A stretch of DNA of 5,295 bases from Clostridiales bacterium (GTDB taxonomy: Bacteria; Bacillota; Clostridia; Oscillospirales; QAMX01): the NCBI GenBank assembly GCA_012841675.1, contig DUUG01000213.1, positions 1 through 5,295 on the forward strand, given 5' to 3'. Under the pieces are notes generated by a model. That model saw only the letters and a program-made list of their open reading frames with translations, was not told where the DNA came from and searched no databases. A program made the translations under genes and the position numbers. This document shows, piece after piece, positions 3,694 to 5,295 of this stretch. Positions within the stretch are counted from its first letter, which is position 1; each line of letters opens with the position of its first letter.

Positions 3694-5295
3694 ATGCTGA
3701 ACACTATTCAGATCAAGCGTATGGTTGGCAAGCTGGAGCGCTTTGTCGAAATGCTTGACCCCATGCTGTTTGAACCCGTATGCACCCTCCCCGCCGTTTC
3801 CTTCCAAACCTTGGAACAGTTCCACTCTATCCCTGAAAACGTAGAGTGGACGCCGGTGGAAAAGGGCGATATCTGGGGCGGCGAGAGCATGTACTGCTGG
3901 TTTAAAACCGAGTATGTGGTGCCCGCCGAGCTAGCCGGAAAAGAGCTTTTTCTCCGCCCCGATGCAGGCGGCTATGAAGCCATGCTCTTTATCAACGGCA
4001 AGCCCATGGGAACATATGCCACAAAAATCGTTGTCACCGGCCACGGCAACCACTACTGCAACCGGATTGCCGCTTCTCCCAAAGCAGGGGAAAAGATTGA
4101 CCTTGCTTTGGAATACTACGCCGGCCACTACGTCATGGGCGAGCTTCCCTTCCAAACCCGCGAGCGTTCTGATTTCCGTTTCCCGTTTAACAAGCTGGAA
4201 ATCTGTACGAAAAACGAAGAAATCGCCGACTTTTTCTTCGATCTGCAAACCATTCTAAGCCTCTACTCCGCCTTAGACGACAAATCTTATCGCAAGGCCG
4301 AGCTTGAGAATGTGTTTGTCGAGCTGCACAAAGTGCTTTTCTACTCTCCCGAAAATGTAAGCCGGGAGGAGTTTATGGCCGCCATTCGCAAGGGCAAGGA
4401 AATTTTGGCCCCCGCTATGGCCAAAACCAACGGCAACACCACCGTTCCCTACGCCGGTATCATCGGCCATTCCCATATGGATACGGCTTGGCTTTGGCAT
4501 ATTGCCGAGACTATTAAAAAGTGCGCCCGGACGTATTCCAACCAGATGAACTTAATGGAGCAGTATCCCGAATACAAATTTGTCCAAAGCTCCTCTTACC
4601 ATAGCGAAATGATCCGCGAGCATTATCCCGAGCTGTTTGAGCGCATTGCCAAACAGGTGGCCGCCGGCCGGTATGAGCCTAACGGCGGTGTCTGGGTCGA
4701 GTGCGACTGCAACGTCACCTCCGGCGAATCCATGATCCGCCAATTCCTGTGGGGCCAGCGTTTCACGCGGCAGTATTTCAACTACACTTCCGACTGCTTC
4801 TGGCTGCCCGACACCTTCGGCTATTCCGCTGCCATTCCCCAGATTATGAAGGGCTGCGGCGTGGATTACTTCTTAACGACCAAAATCGCCTGGAACGACA
4901 CCAACCCCTTCCCCTACGACAGCTTCTACTGGAAGGGCATCGACGGCACGAAAGTATTTTCCCACTTTAACAAAACCCATATCGGCACAGCCCCCCATGA
5001 ACTGATGCCTCTGTTCTACGATACGACCAACAACGACTCTGTGCGCCAAAAGAGCGTTTCTAAGAGCAAGCTCGTCTCTTACGGCTACGGTGACGGCGGC
5101 GGCGGCCCTCAGTGGGATCAAATCGAAATCACCCGCCGTTGCAAAGATTTGGAAGGCTGCCCCAAGTATGAATACACCACCGTTTCCGATTTCATGCGCA
5201 AGCTGGAAAAAGAGGTTCAGCAGCCTGCCGTCTACGAAGGCGAGCTGTACCTTGAGCTGCACCGGGGTACCCTTACCAACCAGCATGAAATTAAA
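3694..5295 (+). CDS. Alpha-mannosidase, glycoside hydrolase family 38, N-terminal half (runs off right edge)
   Basis: Hydrolyses terminal alpha-mannosyl residues, probably in the cytoplasm on imported mannosides, with retention and a bound Zn2+ or similar metal. The 534 codons visible are about half of the usual roughly 1,000-residue enzyme. Residues 1-250 form the N-terminal beta-sandwich region (WGGESMYCWFKTEYVVP near 61-77, LFLRPDAGGYEAMLFINGK near 89-107). The long pre-catalytic region resembles the Ams1/Man2C1 branch of GH38. The catalytic domain starts with GHSHMDTAWLW at 258-268; His261 and Asp263 are the expected metal ligands. Then follow the GGVWVECDCNVTSGES stretch (about 332-347), WLPDTFGYS with the nucleophile Asp373, and YGYGDGGGGP at 463-472. 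The last visible motif is ELHRGTLTNQ (521-530). The HHD-type metal-ligand motif should lie beyond the edge. ATG 3694 has AAGGAG (3681-3686) at 7 nt spacing. There is no signal peptide. The gene is divergent from tyrS, and no sugar transporter or regulator is visible on this side. Confidence 0.97.
   Translation, partial: MLNTIQIKRMVGKLERFVEMLDPMLFEPVCTLPAVSFQTLEQFHSIPENVEWTPVEKGDIWGGESMYCWFKTEYVVPAELAGKELFLRPDAGGYEAMLFINGKPMGTYATKIVVTGHGNHYCNRIAASPKAGEKIDLALEYYAGHYVMGELPFQTRERSDFRFPFNKLEICTKNEEIADFFFDLQTILSLYSALDDKSYRKAELENVFVELHKVLFYSPENVSREEFMAAIRKGKEILAPAMAKTNGNTTVPYAGIIGHSHMDTAWLWHIAETIKKCARTYSNQMNLMEQYPEYKFVQSSSYHSEMIREHYPELFERIAKQVAAGRYEPNGGVWVECDCNVTSGESMIRQFLWGQRFTRQYFNYTSDCFWLPDTFGYSAAIPQIMKGCGVDYFLTTKIAWNDTNPFPYDSFYWKGIDGTKVFSHFNKTHIGTAPHELMPLFYDTTNNDSVRQKSVSKSKLVSYGYGDGGGGPQWDQIEITRRCKDLEGCPKYEYTTVSDFMRKLEKEVQQPAVYEGELYLELHRGTLTNQHEIK

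Noticed and set aside
3931..5286. Several long - strand frames (up to 137 residues) opposite the mannosidase
   Set aside because: They are antisense shadows caused by the GC-biased third positions of the mannosidase codons; the sense frame carries all GH38 motifs.
1..5295. CRISPR arrays, tRNA genes, insertion-sequence ends, toxin-antitoxin or defence genes
   Set aside because: None was seen: no spaced repeats, no tRNA-like cloverleaf, no transposase or nuclease motifs in any frame.

Overview
The window looks like chromosomal DNA from a Gram-positive anaerobe of the Clostridia type (Firmicutes/Bacillota). The evidence is a tyrosine T-box riboswitch ahead of a tyrosyl-tRNA synthetase gene, strong GGAGG-type ribosome binding sites, intrinsic terminators, a secreted Amidase_6-type cell-wall protein family member, and a cytoplasmic GH38 alpha-mannosidase of the kind common in gut Clostridia. 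No species can be named from the sequence alone.

Layout from right to left. At 3694-5295 on the + strand lies the N-terminal half of a GH38 alpha-mannosidase, which runs off the right edge. Its promoter region, 3421-3693, holds a good -10 box and an orphan terminator-like hairpin. Divergently, on the - strand, a perfect-consensus sigma-A promoter (3389-3417) drives a leader of about 320 nt. This leader is a tyrosine T-box with specifier UAC, a T-box antiterminator and a competing terminator, and it leads into tyrS (1834-3060). A strong GC hairpin terminator (1801-1834) closes tyrS.

Left of tyrS, still on the - strand, an A+T-richer segment begins with its own promoter (1711-1740). It encodes an Amidase_6-type (NlpC/P60-like cysteine peptidase fold) protein, split by a +2 nt frameshift into two overlapping frames (1034-1687 and 594-1055). 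The downstream frame carries the end of the amidase domain, a Cys/His cluster and a PKD/Ig-like tail. After a long GC hairpin (556-583) and a perfect 12-bp tandem duplication that carries two Shine-Dalgarno copies (529-552), a lipoprotein gene follows. Its expected ATG is ACG, and it runs off the left edge.

The right half is therefore intact housekeeping and catabolic DNA with clear regulation, while the left third looks like an accessory surface-protein locus that is decaying, or that contains assembly errors: one gene is frameshifted and the next has lost its canonical start. I see no CRISPR array, tRNA, transposase or recognisable defence system. The most interesting items are the double lesion in the surface-protein pair and the orphan hairpin upstream of the mannosidase.
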